A stretch of 64,000 nt of DNA from DRPG01 sp964655065 (GTDB taxonomy: Bacteria; Myxococcota_A; UBA796; GCA-2862545), in NCBI GenBank assembly GCA_964655065.1, contig CAZZLC010000021.1:1-64000 (forward strand). Direction: 5' to 3'. The position numbers were made by a program, and so were the translations under genes. The notes below the pieces were generated by a model, which was given only the letters and a program-made list of their open reading frames with translations, ran no database searches and was not told the DNA's origin. Position 1 is the first letter of the stretch. Each line of letters starts with the position of its first letter. Positions 1 through 8,870 of the stretch are shown here, piece by piece.

Positions 1-2
1 AC

Positions 3-728
3 CTCGACGTGTACCTCGAGCGCATGCGCCGCGAGTACAAGGTGCCGGTCGAGTCGTCGCCACCCCGCGTCGCGTACCGCGAGACCATCACCTCCTCGAC
101 GCCCTTCGATTACACGCACAAGAAGCAGACCGGTGGGTCGGGCCAGTACGGCCGGGTCGCGGGCACGATGGAGCCTCTCGAGGAGGGGCACTACGAGTTC
201 GTCGACCAGATCGTGGGCGGTGCGATTCCGCGCGAGTACATCCCGTCGGTCGACAAGGGCTTCCAGATGCAGCTCGACAAGGGCTCGCTCGTCGGTGCTC
301 CCATCACGGGCGTCAAGATGACCATCAACGACGGCAAGTCCCACGCCGTCGACTCGAGCGACATGGCGTTCCAGGCCGCCGGTCGTGGCGCGTTCCGCGA
401 CGCCTACGCCAAGGCCAGGCCGGTCATTCTCGAGCCGATCATGTCGGTGACCGTTGAGGGTCCCGCCGAGTTCTTCGGTGGCATCTCCAAGACGATCAAC
501 AGCCGCCGTGGCGTCATCATGGGGCAGTCCGAGGAGGAGGGCTTCACCAAGGTGGAGGCCGAGGTGCCCCTCTCCGAGATGTTCGGCTACTCCACCGCGC
601 TGCGGTCCGAGACCCAGGGCAAGGCCGAGTTCGCGATGGAGTTCGCGAAGTATGGCCGAGTTCCGGAGGCGATCGCCGAGGAACTGAAGGCCGCCTACCA
701 GAAGGAGCTCGAAGAGAAGCGCAAGTGA
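3..728 (+). CDS. fusA: Elongation factor G, C-terminal part (5' end outside window)
   Basis: Translational GTPase EF-G drives ribosomal translocation in the cytoplasm. Only about the last 241 residues are in the window, covering domains IV and V; the reading frame is open to the left edge, so the gene is cut by the window and not broken. Visible hallmarks are GGSGQYGRV at the start of domain IV, HAVDSSDMAF, and PLSEMFGYSTALRS near the C-terminus. The G domain is not visible. Because many delta-proteobacteria carry an EF-G paralogue, I cannot say whether this is the main copy or an EF-G2 type. A GC-rich hairpin follows the stop codon. Confidence 0.95.
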   Translation, partial: LDVYLERMRREYKVPVESSPPRVAYRETITSSTPFDYTHKKQTGGSGQYGRVAGTMEPLEEGHYEFVDQIVGGAIPREYIPSVDKGFQMQLDKGSLVGAPITGVKMTINDGKSHAVDSSDMAFQAAGRGAFRDAYAKARPVILEPIMSVTVEGPAEFFGGISKTINSRRGVIMGQSEEEGFTKVEAEVPLSEMFGYSTALRSETQGKAEFAMEFAKYGRVPEAIAEELKAAYQKELEEKRK

Positions 729-745
729 TTCGCTGATCTTCGGGG

Positions 746-770
746 ACCCCGGAGCAACGCGCTCCGGGGT
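746..770 (+). terminator. Hairpin after fusA, probable terminator
   Basis: A perfect 10-bp stem, ACCCCGGAGC / GCTCCGGGGT, with a five-base loop lies 18 bases after the fusA stop. The following run (TTCCGTCGTTTG) is only partly T-rich, so intrinsic termination is likely but not certain. Confidence 0.65.
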
Positions 771-810
771 TCCGTCGTTTGTGGGGTAAGGCCCGGGAGC
801 AGGAGGGGGC

Positions 811-2046
811 TTGCACGAACCGTACGAAGGAAACCCCGTCACGGCGGCACCTGCGCTCGAGCCAGGCCAGCTCGGGCTCGTTGTGGCTCCGACCGGCCTC
901 GGCAAGACGGCGTTCCTCGTCCACGCGGCGCTCTCGCGCCTGCTTCGGGGCGAGGAGGTCCTGCATCTCGCCCTGGACCAGTCGGTGGCCCACGCCGTGG
1001 GGCACCACGACGCGGTGCTCTCTCTCGTCCAGGAGCGCCTGCAGGTCGAGGGGGCCGGCGTGCTCGTGGAGCGCGGTCGCCTCGTGCTGTCCCCAGGTCC
1101 CGACGTCGACTGGGCGCGCCTCGACGCCACCCTCGACGCGCTGTCCGAGTGGGCAGACTTCGAGCCCCGACTGGTGGTGATCGACGGCTGGTCGACTCGC
1201 CAGCCCGAGCTGGCGACGTCGCTCGCCGCCGCGAAGGAACGCCTCGGCCGTCGCAACCTCCCCGTGTGGGTGAGCCTGCGCAGCGAGCCCGGCCACGAGG
1301 CCGACGATGACGTCCTCGCGCTCGCCGACCAGTTCCTGAGGCTGGTGACGCTCGGTTCGTCGGTCGGGCTGCAGGTCGTGCCCCTCGTGGGCGACGCGCC
1401 CGGAACCCTGGCCGAGCCCCACCTTCTCGACGCCACGTCGCTGCTCCTGCAGCCGGCGCAGAGCCCACCGAGCCCTGGCGCGCCCACCATCGACCCGCGG
1501 ACGAGCACGCTGTACTCGGGCGGAGCTCCAGGAGCGGAGTCCGTGTTCGGCGAGGTCGCTTCGCGCTACGGCGTTCGCGAGGTCGCGTTCACCTTCGAGG
1601 GACACCGCCAGGCCCGCACCGAGGGGCAGACGCTGCTCTCCCCCGCCGAGCTCGCCATGGGCGACGTCTCGCTCGCCTACGTGAGCAAGCGGCTCCACCG
1701 CAACTACCACGACCGCGAGAGCCTCATCCGCGGCGTGCTCCAGACGATCTGGCACATGGTCAGCCGCTCCCAGCAGGTCTTCGTGGTCGGCGCCATCCAG
1801 GAGGACGGCACGGTTCGCGGAGGCACGGGCTGGGCGGTGGAGCTCGCCGAGATGTGGAGCCGGGAGCTGTGGGTCTTCGACCTGCCCTCGTCGCGGTGGC
1901 ACCGGTGGAGCGGCCGAGGGTTCGGCCCCGGCCAACCCCGAATCACGACCCGAGAGTTCTGTGGTACCGGAACGCGGACCCTCCCCGAGGTTGGCCGGCA
2001 GGCTATCGAGGAGCTCTTCGCGAACAGCTTCCCCGAGGGGACCTGA
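811..2046 (+). CDS. RecA-like ATPase fused to a SLOG-like nucleotide-binding domain
   Basis: A 411-residue protein with a TTG start chosen because AGGAGGGGG sits directly in front of it. Residues 15-220 look like a RecA/DnaB-like ATPase core: Walker A APTGLGKT at 26-33 and a Walker B-like strand RLVVIDGW. Residues from about 230 resemble the Rossmann-type SLOG/DprA-like family seen in phages and bacteria: LYSGGAPGAES, VRGGTGWAVELA, an RWHRWSG segment and a late FCGTGTR motif. SLOG domains bind or process nucleotides; the substrate here is unknown. The gene runs into the following glycosyltransferase gene with three bases between them. The SLOG assignment is by motif memory and should be treated as inference; no precise function is claimed. 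Confidence 0.7.
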   Translation: MHEPYEGNPVTAAPALEPGQLGLVVAPTGLGKTAFLVHAALSRLLRGEEVLHLALDQSVAHAVGHHDAVLSLVQERLQVEGAGVLVERGRLVLSPGPDVDWARLDATLDALSEWADFEPRLVVIDGWSTRQPELATSLAAAKERLGRRNLPVWVSLRSEPGHEADDDVLALADQFLRLVTLGSSVGLQVVPLVGDAPGTLAEPHLLDATSLLLQPAQSPPSPGAPTIDPRTSTLYSGGAPGAESVFGEVASRYGVREVAFTFEGHRQARTEGQTLLSPAELAMGDVSLAYVSKRLHRNYHDRESLIRGVLQTIWHMVSRSQQVFVVGAIQEDGTVRGGTGWAVELAEMWSRELWVFDLPSSRWHRWSGRGFGPGQPRITTREFCGTGTRTLPEVGRQAIEELFANSFPEGT

Positions 2047-2049
2047 CCC

Positions 2050-3462
2050 ATGCTCTCCGCAGAATCCCGCCGGGCGGCCCAGGCTGACCGCTGGTTGTGG
2101 ATCATCCTCGGCATCGCCCTGTTCTGGCGGGTGTTGCCCATGGTCTTCTGGTACACGACCGACTGCGTGCGGGACGAGTGCATCTACCGGTCCATGGCGA
2201 GTCACATCGCTGACGGCCACGGCATGCGGGAGACCATGCGAGGCTGGGTGCCTGCTCCCGGCTACCCCTACCTCCTCGCCATCCCGAAGCTCCTCTTCGG
2301 GTCGACGCAGTCCGTCAAGGCGTTGCAGGTCGTCGTCTCGCTCGCCTCGACCGTTCAGCTCTACCTGCTCGGCACGAAGCTCTTCGACCGTCACGCAGGG
2401 CGCGTGGCCGCCCTGCTCTTCGCGATCAACCCCACGATCGCCTGGTTCACCAACACGATGTGGATCGAGACGGTCTACACGTTCCTGCTCCTCACCGCGG
2501 TGATGCTGGTCTTCGAGGTCCGCGAGCGCTCGAACCTGTGGTGGGCGGCCGGGCTCGGCTTCACCATGGGCCTCGCCGTGTTGTTCCGCGGCGTCGCCAC
2601 CTATCTGCCTCCGATCTTCGTGCTCGGGCTCCTCTGGCCCGCCGGCGACGACGAGTCGGTGTTTCCACCGTTGTCCGCGTGGGCGAGCTCGCTGCGGGCG
2701 AACCTCCGCAAGATCGGCATCTACGCGGTCGCGTGGGTGGCCACCATCGCGCCGTACTCGCTGGCCGCGTCGAGCATCCACGGCGGCTTCATGCTCACCG
2801 ACGCGACCACCGGACACGTGCTGTACCTGGGCAACAACGACTACCAGCCGATCACGTTTGACTACGGTAACGGGATGCTGAACGAGGGCATCTTCCACCG
2901 CACGACCTCGACCGGTCGGCCGCCGTGCGACCGGGACATGCCGGCCGTGCCCACGAGCCGCTGCGAGGTCGACCGCGTCAAGACGTGGATCGCGGAGAAT
3001 CCAGGTGAGTTCCTACGCCGGATTCCGAAGCGGATGGCCCAGTTCTTCAACCCGAACTCGTTCCTCACCCGCCACGTCCGCTGGGGCAGGTTTCCGGGAC
3101 TCCCGTGGTTGCTCGAGGAAGTCCTCTGCGGCTGGATCGTGGTCACCACGCTGGCCCTGACGCTGGGAGGCACGCTGGCTGCCTGGGCGCGGGGACGAGG
3201 CCCCTACCTGATCGTCGCCGCAGGCACCGCCGTCTACACCGTCGCGGTCACTGCCCTCATGTACGGCATGACTCGCTTCCGGCTCCCCCTGGAGGCCCTG
3301 TGGTGCATCTACCTGGGCGTCCTGCTGGCCCGACCCACAGAGACGTGGACGAAGCTGATCGAATCTCCCGTTCGTCTCGCCGGAGCGCTCCTCACCCTCC
3401 CTTCGCTGTTCGCGCTCTCGATGTGGTACCTGCCGACCGGCTTCCCGATGTTCTGGCGATAA
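2050..3462 (+). CDS. Membrane glycosyltransferase, GT39/ArnT-like
   Basis: A 470-residue polytopic membrane protein of the family that transfers sugars from polyprenyl-phosphate donors. An acidic RDECIY motif lies in the first extracytoplasmic loop, where this superfamily keeps its catalytic Asp/Glu. Hydrophobic segments recur through the protein, starting with one near residues 15-35 (WLWIILGIALFWRVLPMVF). It lies three bases after the ATPase-SLOG gene and is probably cotranscribed with it. Acceptor and donor cannot be read from sequence. It ends against the convergent PDZ gene with no spacer. Confidence 0.8.
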   Translation: MLSAESRRAAQADRWLWIILGIALFWRVLPMVFWYTTDCVRDECIYRSMASHIADGHGMRETMRGWVPAPGYPYLLAIPKLLFGSTQSVKALQVVVSLASTVQLYLLGTKLFDRHAGRVAALLFAINPTIAWFTNTMWIETVYTFLLLTAVMLVFEVRERSNLWWAAGLGFTMGLAVLFRGVATYLPPIFVLGLLWPAGDDESVFPPLSAWASSLRANLRKIGIYAVAWVATIAPYSLAASSIHGGFMLTDATTGHVLYLGNNDYQPITFDYGNGMLNEGIFHRTTSTGRPPCDRDMPAVPTSRCEVDRVKTWIAENPGEFLRRIPKRMAQFFNPNSFLTRHVRWGRFPGLPWLLEEVLCGWIVVTTLALTLGGTLAAWARGRGPYLIVAAGTAVYTVAVTALMYGMTRFRLPLEALWCIYLGVLLARPTETWTKLIESPVRLAGALLTLPSLFALSMWYLPTGFPMFWR

Positions 3463-4230
3463 TCAGCCAGGAACCACGCGGAAGCGCAGGGTCTTTGGCC
3501 GTCCACGACGCAGCAGCTCGACCTCGAAGTCCGACTTCTTCTTGAGCTTGAGGTAGAGCATGAACACGCCCGTGACGGTGCGGGTCTTCTTCCCGTTGAC
3601 GGTCAGCAGTACGTCCTTGCGGCGGAAGCCGGCCTTGAACACCGGGCTCGCACACCCGAAGCCCGAGATGTACCAGCCCTTGACCCCTTCCTCGCGGTAG
3701 GGCCGGGAGTAGCCCAGCTTCATGAACGTCCTGAGGTTCTTTGTCGTCTGGTCGACGAAGGACCGGTCGATCTCGATCACGCCGTCCTCGGCTTGCCGGA
3801 CGTGGGGGTGGGGGGCTCGACACCGTTCTCGGCGACGTCGGCGACGCTGCACCTGGAGCTGCTTCTTGCCCACCACGCCACCGCCGGCCACCGCCTTCGA
3901 CTCCCCGCCCTTCTCGACGGCCTCCCCGCCGGGCTGCCCGTCGCCCTCCTCGGTGCCAGCCTCGGACTCGGTCGCCTCGCCGGGATCCTCGACGATCTCG
4001 GCGTCGTCGTCCTCGAGCTCGCCTTCGACGTCCTGCGGGTCCTCGAGCTCGTCCTCGAGCCCTTCGACGTCGAGCGAGACGAACACGGCGTCGGGCGGCG
4101 GCGGCAGGGTCTCGACGCCGAAGTCCGGCGGGGCGAGGTCCAGGACCCACGTGAGCACCCAGGGGGTGGCGTACAACCCGCTGGCCACGATGGCGGCGAG
4201 TACGAAGGAGAGGGGTGTGCTCGTCTTCAT
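3463..4230 (-). CDS. GspC-like membrane protein with C-terminal PDZ domain
   Basis: A 255-residue protein starting at the ATG at 4230. Residues 8-30 form a membrane anchor, 40-110 are strongly acidic (Asp/Glu/Gly), 128-138 are Arg-rich, and 150-255 resemble the C-terminal PDZ of GspC-type proteins, with VKGWYISGFGCASPV, KAGFRRKDVLLTVNGKK and a final Lys-rich strand. GspC bridges inner and outer membrane parts of type II secretion. No other gsp genes are near, so a role in secretion is not shown; a PDZ scaffold of the cell envelope is the safer description. It diverges from the CoaB-Nudix gene with 36 bases between the starts. Confidence 0.75.
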   Translation of the reverse strand: MKTSTPLSFVLAAIVASGLYATPWVLTWVLDLAPPDFGVETLPPPPDAVFVSLDVEGLEDELEDPQDVEGELEDDDAEIVEDPGEATESEAGTEEGDGQPGGEAVEKGGESKAVAGGGVVGKKQLQVQRRRRRRERCRAPHPHVRQAEDGVIEIDRSFVDQTTKNLRTFMKLGYSRPYREEGVKGWYISGFGCASPVFKAGFRRKDVLLTVNGKKTRTVTGVFMLYLKLKKKSDFEVELLRRGRPKTLRFRVVPG

Positions 4231-4266
4231 GAGGCCATAGGGGGAGGTCTCGGAGTGGAGTAATCG

Positions 4267-5946
4267 ATGCGCGCCGTGGTCACCGCTGGGGGAACCCGCG
4301 AACCGATCGATGACGTCCGTGTGATCACCAACCTGTCGACGGGCCGCTTCGGGGCCGCGTGTGCAAACGCCCTGGCCCGACGCGGCGTCGATGTCGTGCT
4401 GGTGGCGAGCCGCGATCTGGCAGGACGTCCCGAGTGGATCGACGAGGCCGTGACGCTCGTGCCGTTCGAGGGGTTCGCATCGCTCGAGCGGGTTCTCGAC
4501 GAGGTGCTTGCCGAGCCGGTCGACATCCTGCTCATGGCCGCCGCGGTGAGCGACTACTCGCCCGCCCCCACGCGAGGCAAGATCCGCTCGACGTCCGACA
4601 CGCTCACCCTGACCCTCAAGCGCAACCCCAAGCTCCTGTCGACGCTCCGGGCCAAGGCCGGAGACCGCGCTACGCTGGTCGGGTTCAAGCTGCTGTCGGG
4701 CGTGCGGAGGAGCGCCCTGATCGATACCGCTCGCGAGCTGGTGCGCAACAACGACCTCGACCTGTGCTTCGCCAACGACCTGCAGGACTTCCGCGACGAG
4801 CAGCACCCCGGGACCATCGTGAGCGCGACCGACGCCCACCCGGTCACCGGAACCAAGTCCGAGGTCGCCGAGCAGCTGATCACGGAGGTGCTCGCGCACG
4901 TGCGCGGGCCCGCGGCGCCGAGTCGCGGGCAGGTTCCCTGGCCGCGGACGGAGCTCGAGGGCCCCCCGTTGCCGGTGCGCGACATCGTGGAGCTCTCCGA
5001 GGGCTTCGTCCTCCCCACCCTGGCCGGACGATACCCCCGGAGCCTGGTCACCCACGCTCTCGGCGAGGCCGCGGTGCAGGGTGCCTACACCGGCGGGGGC
5101 TTCGCGGTGGTGACCGACGGGGGGCGGGCGATCGTCGGACTCTCGCGCCTCGGCGAGTCTGCGGCTCTGCGGCACGACCGTCTGGTCGACGAGTTCCACG
5201 ACACTCTGCGCGCCATGGGCGAGACGACGACGCTCGGCCCGGTCCTTCCGATTCTGGTGCACGATCGGCTCGTGGGGCTCGCGGCTCGGCTCGGCGACGT
5301 GGTGGCTCCCTGGTTCACGCCCGACTTTCGCCGCCACGGGTGGGGTGACGAGCTCGCCCGCGGCCTCGACGAAGCGGGACTCTCCGTGGCGGTGCCGCCC
5401 GAAGGTCCCGAGCAGGACTGGTTCATCGAGCGCGGCTACGTGCCGACCGGCCGCTCCGTCGAAGGCTGCTCGGCCCTGATCCGACTCGACCACCCATCGT
5501 CACAGCCCGAGCGCAAGCCAGCCGCGAGCGCGACGCTGATCGATCCGGCGCGACGACGCGTGCTCCTCGGCAACCGACTCGTCGGGCCTTGGCCTGGCTA
5601 TTGGGCGTTCCCCGGAGGGTCCCGCGACCCTGGGGAATCGCTCGTCGAGACGGCGCGGCGAGAGCTCGCCGAGGAGACGGGCATCGTCGTCGACGGTGCG
5701 CCAGTGGCCGAGCGCGAGGTCATCGTGGGGCACGACCCCGGCTATCGGGTGACGAACTTCACCTTCGTCGTGTGGCACGAGCCGCTCCCCACGCGCTCGC
5801 CCGAGCTCGACGCCCGATGGTTCGACTGGGACGAGGCGCGCTCCCTGCGGCCGATGGCGGCAGGGACCCGACGCATCCTTCGTGAGGTTACGGACGAACC
5901 TCATGCACAGATTCGGCCCGCCCCTGTTTTCCAGTGCATCGGATGA
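4267..5946 (+). CDS. CoaB-type phosphopantothenoylcysteine synthetase fused to a Nudix hydrolase
   Basis: A 559-residue multidomain protein. Residues 1-215 match the stand-alone form of CoaB, which joins 4'-phosphopantothenate and cysteine in coenzyme A synthesis: VTAGGTREPID, ITNLSTGRFG, AAAVSDYSP, a KRNPKLL segment and a FANDL motif. The CoaC decarboxylase half is absent. Residues about 235-405 are not recognised and show only a vague acetyltransferase-like end. Residues about 420-545 are a Nudix hydrolase; the box at 450-473 fits GX5EX7REUXEEXGU fully. Joining CoA synthesis to a pyrophosphohydrolase could mean a CoA or nucleotide clean-up role, which is inference. The frame is intact throughout, and the end overlaps the regB gene. 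Confidence 0.85.
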   Translation: MRAVVTAGGTREPIDDVRVITNLSTGRFGAACANALARRGVDVVLVASRDLAGRPEWIDEAVTLVPFEGFASLERVLDEVLAEPVDILLMAAAVSDYSPAPTRGKIRSTSDTLTLTLKRNPKLLSTLRAKAGDRATLVGFKLLSGVRRSALIDTARELVRNNDLDLCFANDLQDFRDEQHPGTIVSATDAHPVTGTKSEVAEQLITEVLAHVRGPAAPSRGQVPWPRTELEGPPLPVRDIVELSEGFVLPTLAGRYPRSLVTHALGEAAVQGAYTGGGFAVVTDGGRAIVGLSRLGESAALRHDRLVDEFHDTLRAMGETTTLGPVLPILVHDRLVGLAARLGDVVAPWFTPDFRRHGWGDELARGLDEAGLSVAVPPEGPEQDWFIERGYVPTGRSVEGCSALIRLDHPSSQPERKPAASATLIDPARRRVLLGNRLVGPWPGYWAFPGGSRDPGESLVETARRELAEETGIVVDGAPVAEREVIVGHDPGYRVTNFTFVVWHEPLPTRSPELDARWFDWDEARSLRPMAAGTRRILREVTDEPHAQIRPAPVFQCIG

Positions 5947-7210
5947 GGGACAGCTGTGGCTGACGTGGCTGTCCCGACTCCGGTGGCTCGCGCTGTTCTC
6001 GCAGGCCGTCACGTTCGCGTTCGTCTTCCAGATGCTCGATGGGTGGCCGAGCTTCGTGATCTGGGTCGTCACCATGTTGGTGCTCGTCGTCGCCAACACC
6101 TGGGTGGTGGGCCACTCGCTGCAGCGTGAGGTGTCGACGAGCGCGGTGTTCGGCAACCTCCTGCTCGACGTGGCCGCGCTGACCACGCTGCTCGTCATCT
6201 CCGGAGGGCCCGACAACCCGTTCACGGTGCTGTACCTGGCGCACATCGCGATGGCGGCGGTGATGCTCCCCGCCCAGTACGCCGGAGCCCTCGCAGTCGC
6301 CGTGCTCGCCTGCTACAGCCTGCTCTTCGCCTTCCATCTCCCCTTGCACTACGAGCGCCACACCGTCGACGAGCAGACGCTCCTGCGGGTGGGTCAGTGG
6401 ATCGCGTTCAGCGTGACCAGCCTGTCGGTGACCGGCTTCGTGCTCGGCATCGCCGCGACGCTGCGGAGGCGGTCACACCAGCTGCTCGAAGCCCGGGACC
6501 GCACCGCGCGGGTGGACCGGCTGCGGGCGGTGGGCACCCTCGCCGCGGGAGCGGCTCACGAGCTCAACACGCCGCTGTCGACGATGTCACTGCGGATCCG
6601 ACGAATCGGGCGGCGCCACGACGACGAGCCCACGGTGCGTGACGTCGAGGCGACCCAGGAGCAGCTCGAGCGCTGCACGAAGATCGTGAGGCGCCTCCTC
6701 GTGGGCGCCGGCGACCCCGCCGCGGGGGACATCGAGCGCCGTCCCTTGTCGCGACTGGTCGACGAGACGGTCCGCATGTGGTGCAAGGGAAACGGCCTCG
6801 AGGTCCGGGTCGACGACGCGAGCGGCGGGGTTCAGGTCGAGCTGCCTCGCGTGGCCTTCCAGCAGGCGCTGACCAACCTGCTCGAGAACGCGCGCGAAGC
6901 GCAAGAGGAAATCGGCACCACCGACCCTCTGGAGATTCGCCTGCTTCGCGAAGGCGGCTCCGGCGTGGTCGAGGTGGCCGATCGCGGCTGCGGATTACCC
7001 CGGGAGGACACCAATGAGGTCGGCACCCCATTCTTCACCACCAAGTCCACGGGGACGGGGCTCGGCGTCTTCGTCGCGCGTCAGCTCGCGGACGGCGCCG
7101 GCGGAGGGCTCCAGTACCTCCCCCGGCGGAGCCAGGGTACGGTTGCACGCTGGTGGTTCCCCGAGGCGTCAGGAGGAGCGGATGACAAAGAAGCTTTTGG
7201 TGGTGGATGA
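5903..7210 (+). CDS. regB: Sensor histidine kinase, RegB/PrrB type
   Basis: A 435-residue redox-sensing kinase. About five or six membrane spans fill residues 25-190. The heptapeptide GGPDNPF at 101-107 matches the quinone-site motif GGXXNPF of RegB, the H-box AAGAAHELNTPLS carries the phospho-His at 219, and Cys260 sits where RegB has its redox-active cysteine. N and G boxes follow (NLLENAREA, DRGCGLP, GTGLGVFVA). The family senses ubiquinone/redox state and phosphorylates RegA. I chose the ATG at 5903; a GTG at 5882 is also in frame. Both overlap the end of the CoaB-Nudix gene, and the 3' end overlaps regA by 29 bases, so the three genes are probably cotranscribed. Confidence 0.88.
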   Translation: MHRFGPPLFSSASDEGQLWLTWLSRLRWLALFSQAVTFAFVFQMLDGWPSFVIWVVTMLVLVVANTWVVGHSLQREVSTSAVFGNLLLDVAALTTLLVISGGPDNPFTVLYLAHIAMAAVMLPAQYAGALAVAVLACYSLLFAFHLPLHYERHTVDEQTLLRVGQWIAFSVTSLSVTGFVLGIAATLRRRSHQLLEARDRTARVDRLRAVGTLAAGAAHELNTPLSTMSLRIRRIGRRHDDEPTVRDVEATQEQLERCTKIVRRLLVGAGDPAAGDIERRPLSRLVDETVRMWCKGNGLEVRVDDASGGVQVELPRVAFQQALTNLLENAREAQEEIGTTDPLEIRLLREGGSGVVEVADRGCGLPREDTNEVGTPFFTTKSTGTGLGVFVARQLADGAGGGLQYLPRRSQGTVARWWFPEASGGADDKEAFGGG

Positions 7211-7712
7211 CGACGACGCCTTTCGGGAGGCCATGGAGCTCGAGTTCAGCGAGCGCGGCTTCCAGGTGCTCGGCGCTCCGGACCACCGAACGGCCCTCGG
7301 CCTCGCCGCGGTCCACCGCCCTGGCTACGCGGTGGTCGACCTCCGCCTGGAAGGAGAGCGCGGGCTCGCGGTCCTGAAGGACCTGCGGGAGCGCCTGCCC
7401 CAGATCAAGGCGGTGGTGCTCACCGGCTACGGCTCGATCGCGACCGCGGTCGAAGCGACCAAGCTCGGAGCGCGCCACTACCTCACCAAGCCCGTCGATC
7501 CAGACGCCATCGAGTCGGCCTTCGAGCGCGAGGGCGGCGACCCGAACGTGGTGGTGCCCGACCAGCCGCCGAGCCTCGCCCGTCACGAGCGGGAGTACAT
7601 CGAGTACGTGCTCGCCTCCACCGGCGGCAACATCAGCGAGGCCGCCCGTCGCTTGGGGCTCCACCGGCAGTCGCTGCAGCGCAAGCTCCGGAAGTACCCG
7701 CCTCGGCGATAG
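7182..7712 (+). CDS. regA: Response regulator RegA/PrrA (receiver plus Fis-type HTH)
   Basis: A 176-residue response regulator. AGGAGGAG in front of the ATG at 7182 fixes the start inside the end of regB. The receiver has the acidic pair in VVDDDDAF, the phospho-acceptor Asp53 in VVDLRLEG, and a Thr/Lys pair (LTGYGS, LTKPVD). A short linker ending in PDQPPS leads to a Fis-type helix-turn-helix, NISEAARRLGLHRQSLQRKL, typical of RegA/PrrA/ActR. In other proteobacteria this regulator controls respiration, carbon and nitrogen fixation genes; targets here are unknown. It abuts the convergent patatin gene. Confidence 0.92.
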   Translation: MTKKLLVVDDDDAFREAMELEFSERGFQVLGAPDHRTALGLAAVHRPGYAVVDLRLEGERGLAVLKDLRERLPQIKAVVLTGYGSIATAVEATKLGARHYLTKPVDPDAIESAFEREGGDPNVVVPDQPPSLARHEREYIEYVLASTGGNISEAARRLGLHRQSLQRKLRKYPPRR

Positions 7713-8861
7713 CTACTCCTCGGCGGACAGCAGCGCGACGATGTCCTCTTCGAGGGCCTTCGCGTCCTGATAGCCGAGCTCCTCGAGGGTTCCCGTGTAC
7801 TCCTTGTCGAAGTACACGTACGAGAGCAGGTCCGCGTCGGGCCCGGAGTCCCCAGCCGCCCAGTTCACCAGGTTGGCGAGCGCGCCCGAGACCCGGGGGG
7901 GACGATCCGCATAGATCGACGCCGCGACCTCCCCCAGGTCGACCGACGGGGCGATGAACAGCACGTCGACCTCGCGCTGCCCGATGTCGCGACGAAACCG
8001 CTCCGCGAATCCGGGCCCGTAGTGCTCGACGCCCCACTCGATGATCCGGTTGAACTGCTGGGCGTCGTAGAGATCCTGTTCGATCGGGTCGAGCCACAGG
8101 GCATTGATGGTCTTGCCGACCAAGAAGGGCAGGTTCGGCACCTGCAGCGTGCGCTCCTCGTCCTGGGACTGTCGCTTGAGCGACAGCACGATGATGCGCT
8201 CGGCCCCCGCCCGGATCACGGGCCGCAGCGGCGTGTTCATCCGCAGACCCCCGTCGACGAGCAGCCGGTCGCCCACCTGGATCGGTGGAAAGAGCAACGG
8301 CAGGGCGGCGCTCGCCAGCGTGTGGATGGAGCGAATCTCGGTGTGCACGACGTGGACCCCGGGTCGGAGCTCCCACTCGGGTCGCTGCTGGCTGTCCACG
8401 AACAGCACCTGGAATCCCGTACGCAGGTCGGTGGCGCCGACAATCCAGGTCAACCCCTCCTGCACGGCACGCCGGATCTGGCGCTTCGGGAAGTGGCGGA
8501 ACGCCATCTTCTGCAGGGGCTCCGGGTCCGCGATGAAGAACGGTGCGTCTCGGAAAGCGTCCCGCAGGGTGCGAAAGATGTCGGTGTAGCTGACCCCGAC
8601 CACGTCGGGAAGCTGCAGGTTCCGGTAGACCTGCGAGAGCCAGAGCAGACCGTCCAGATCACGGCCCGCCACGAAAGAGCTGTTCAGCGCCCCCACGCTC
8701 GCCCCGGCCACGATGTCGGGCCACGGGAGGTAGCCGAGTCGTCGCGGGAGCTCGTGGTAGAGGTAGCGGAGCACACCGGCCTCGTAGGCGCCACGGGCCG
8801 CGCCTCCGGCGAGGACCATGGCCAGCGGCGAGCGCCCAGTGCCGGCGTGAGGAGGATTCAC
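7713..8861 (-). CDS. Patatin-like phospholipase
   Basis: A 382-residue cytosolic or peripheral lipid acyl hydrolase. The oxyanion loop GGAARGAYEAG is at 19-29, the nucleophile Ser55 lies in GASVGA, and the catalytic Asp203 in VDGGLR, giving the complete Ser-Asp dyad. No signal peptide is visible. The C-terminal 150 residues follow the long form of bacterial patatins. The GTG start at 8861 is nine bases beyond the endonuclease III stop on the same strand, so the two may be cotranscribed, though no functional link is evident. Confidence 0.9.
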   Translation of the reverse strand: MNPPHAGTGRSPLAMVLAGGAARGAYEAGVLRYLYHELPRRLGYLPWPDIVAGASVGALNSSFVAGRDLDGLLWLSQVYRNLQLPDVVGVSYTDIFRTLRDAFRDAPFFIADPEPLQKMAFRHFPKRQIRRAVQEGLTWIVGATDLRTGFQVLFVDSQQRPEWELRPGVHVVHTEIRSIHTLASAALPLLFPPIQVGDRLLVDGGLRMNTPLRPVIRAGAERIIVLSLKRQSQDEERTLQVPNLPFLVGKTINALWLDPIEQDLYDAQQFNRIIEWGVEHYGPGFAERFRRDIGQREVDVLFIAPSVDLGEVAASIYADRPPRVSGALANLVNWAAGDSGPDADLLSYVYFDKEYTGTLEELGYQDAKALEEDIVALLSAEE

Positions 8862-8870
8862 CCGCCAAGG

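Noticed and set aside
3463..4230. Possible frameshift in the Arg-rich linker of the PDZ protein
   Set aside because: The frame continues from acidic linker through CRAPHPHVRQAEDG into the PDZ domain as in relatives; no shift is required.
3463..5493. Long minus-strand frame covering the CoaB-Nudix gene
   Set aside because: Only its last 255 codons (from 4230) show real protein features; the rest is a shadow of the strong plus-strand gene.
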